Below are positions 5,648-6,197 of a stretch of 6,197 bases of DNA, piece after piece. Below the pieces are notes generated by a model. The model was not told where the DNA came from. It did no database searches and saw nothing but the letters and a program-made list of their open reading frames with translations. Numbering within the stretch: the first letter of the stretch is position 1; each line of letters starts with the position of its first letter. The position numbers and the translations under genes are program-made. Origin of the DNA: Prevotellaceae bacterium (GTDB lineage Bacteria; Bacteroidota; Bacteroidia; Bacteroidales; UBA932); contig JAITVR010000185.1 of assembly GCA_031285695.1 (NCBI GenBank), positions 1 through 6,197 on the forward strand, written 5' to 3'.

Positions 5648-6030
5648 TGAAGATTTTGCTAGATACGCACGCTTTTCTTTGGTTTCTCGGCGGGAGCTCC
5701 GAATTATCGGAGCGAGCAAAAACTTTAATTGAAAATCCCAAATACGAGAAGTACATCAGCATTGCCAGTTTTTGGGAAATAGCCATAAAAAGTAGCTTGG
5801 GAAAGTTGACGCTTGATGTTCCTTTTGCCAAGCTGAAAACCGAAGTCATAAAAAATAACTTTCAAATACTACCTATTACCTTTGAAGATACGCTGCACTT
5901 AAGCGCGCTTCCCTTTCACCACCGCGACCCATTTGACCGCATTATTATTTCGCAGGCAAAGAAAAATGGCTTAGCGCTCGTGTCTCGCGATAGTAGCTTT
6001 GACCCGTACGATGTAAACTTACTATGGTAG
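5647..6030 (+). CDS. vapC: VapC-family PIN-domain toxin (ribonuclease)
   Basis: 127 residues, full length for the family. The four PIN acidic positions are visible: D6 in LLDTHAFLW, E44 in SFWEIAIKS, D94/D97 in HHRDPFDR, and D115 in LVSRD. ALPFHHRDPFDRIIISQA (87-104) is the signature of the COG3744-like PIN group that pairs with DUF2281 antitoxins. Members are Mg-dependent endoribonucleases that halt translation when freed from the antitoxin; the RNA target cannot be predicted here. The natural ending YDVNLLW is intact. Its TAG stop lies at the first bases of the second transketolase-end repeat, so the cassette ends almost exactly with this gene. All catalytic residues are present, so the toxin is presumably active. 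Confidence 0.93.
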   Translation: MKILLDTHAFLWFLGGSSELSERAKTLIENPKYEKYISIASFWEIAIKSSLGKLTLDVPFAKLKTEVIKNNFQILPITFEDTLHLSALPFHHRDPFDRIIISQAKKNGLALVSRDSSFDPYDVNLLW

Positions 6031-6050
6031 AAAAATTTTGTAAAGAATAA
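6024..6050 (+). pseudogene. Relic of a transketolase C-subunit 3' end (VEKFCKE-stop)
   Basis: Overlapping the last codons of vapC in another frame, ATG GTA GAA AAA TTT TGT AAA GAA TAA reads MVEKFCKE-stop. The authentic transketolase C-subunit ends AEKFCKE-stop. Upstream of GTA the similarity stops abruptly, so only the final seven or eight codons remain. This is best read as a duplicated gene end and not as a functional micro-ORF. Confidence 0.55.
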
Positions 6051-6053
6051 AAA
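6029..6053 (+). repeat. Direct repeat copy 2, downstream of vapC
   Basis: 25 bases beginning AGAAAAATTTTGTAAAGAA. They match 5163-5187 at 22 of 25 positions, with mismatches spaced exactly three bases apart. The vapC stop codon (6028-6030) overlaps its first two bases. It lies 43 bases upstream of the FGGY kinase start, in the place the transketolase end would occupy if the cassette were absent. Confidence 0.75.
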
Positions 6054-6058
6054 GGAAT

Positions 6059-6071
6059 ATACAACTTGTAT
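6059..6071. other. Short palindrome ATACAA-C-TTGTAT
   Basis: Perfect 6-bp arms around a single central base, 25 bases before the kinase start. It has operator-like symmetry, but at this length and AT content it may be chance. No regulator gene is in the window. Confidence 0.2.
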
Positions 6072-6095
6072 TTTCGCAAATCAAAAACTTGAAAC

Positions 6096-6197
6096 TTGGA
6101 ATTCACCTTAGCCATAGACCAAAGCACCTCGGCCACCAAGGCCATGCTGTTCGATGAGCAGGCGCAGCTTGTAGCGCGTAGCTCGGTGGAGCATGAG
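6096..6197 (+). CDS. FGGY-family carbohydrate kinase, N-terminal fragment (runs off right edge)
   Basis: Only 34 codons are present. EFTLAIDQSTSATKAMLFD (residues 2-20) is the first phosphate-binding motif of the FGGY kinases (glycerol kinase has AIDQGTTSSRAxxFD), and the following QLVARSSVEHE also fits. The family phosphorylates glycerol, xylulose, ribulose, apulose, erythritol and similar polyols or ketoses; the substrate cannot be told from this piece. The start must be TTG 6096: an in-frame TGA at 6090-6092 closes the frame upstream, and the next ATG (6144) would cut off the ATP-binding motif. It is on the same strand as the split transketolase, which suggests a kinase-transketolase operon interrupted by the toxin-antitoxin cassette. 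Confidence 0.8.
   Translation, partial: MEFTLAIDQSTSATKAMLFDEQAQLVARSSVEHE

Larger units (their letters stand above)
5188..6028 (+). other. Candidate inserted cassette: small membrane protein plus VapBC
   Basis: This interval lies exactly between the two copies of the transketolase 3'-end repeat. It contains three tightly spaced genes: a 61-residue membrane protein, a DUF2281 antitoxin and a PIN toxin. Three 60-base lines counted inside it gave about 37-45% GC, against 55-62% in three lines from the flanking transketolase genes. No integrase, transposase or terminal inverted repeats are seen, so the mechanism of arrival is unknown. The boundaries are inferred from the repeats. Confidence 0.55.

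Noticed and set aside
5368..5849. Minus-strand frames of 91 and 72 codons opposite the antitoxin and toxin
   Set aside because: Shadows of the recognised VapBC pair.
1..6197. CRISPR array, tRNA, rRNA, transposase or integrase
   Set aside because: Looked for regular spaced repeats, tRNA-like cloverleaf ends and recombinase motifs; none seen.

Overview
The window most likely comes from a member of the Bacteroidota. It carries a PorV-type outer-membrane protein of the type IX secretion system. The genes have A-rich leaders instead of Shine-Dalgarno sequences, and the start of the transketolase operon has a textbook Bacteroidota promoter (TTTG, 20 bases, TACCTTTG). I cannot name the genus. Coding GC in the housekeeping-type genes is moderate: 55-62% in the 60-base lines I counted.

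Layout. Bases 1-2922 are on the minus strand. A porV-like gene (1879-2922) is followed downstream by a long secreted-protein gene (1-1805), which runs off the left edge and is open for all 601 codons visible. Bases 2923-3310 form a divergent intergenic region with promoters at both ends and two or three hairpins in the middle. One of these hairpins (3085-3123) looks like a member of a dispersed intergenic repeat. From 3311 onward everything is on the plus strand: transketolase N-terminal subunit (3311-4159), an unusual purine-then-pyrimidine spacer, transketolase C-terminal subunit (4246-5184), a small two-helix membrane protein (5206-5391), a DUF2281-type antitoxin (5420-5647), a VapC PIN-domain toxin (5647-6030), and the first 34 codons of an FGGY-family sugar kinase (6096 to the edge).

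How it fits together. The two transketolase halves form one ThDP enzyme. With the downstream FGGY kinase they look like a catabolic or carbon-shuffling operon: a kinase makes a sugar phosphate and a split transketolase moves a two-carbon unit. The three AT-richer genes between them (membrane protein, antitoxin, toxin) do not belong to that pathway.

The most notable observation is that these three genes lie between two 25-base direct repeats. The first copy is the last codons of the transketolase C-subunit (AEKFCKE-stop). The second, directly after vapC, encodes VEKFCKE-stop, and its only three differences are third-codon-position changes. This suggests that a toxin-antitoxin cassette was placed at the 3' end of the transketolase gene, with the gene end duplicated or supplied by the incoming DNA, so that the operon stayed intact.
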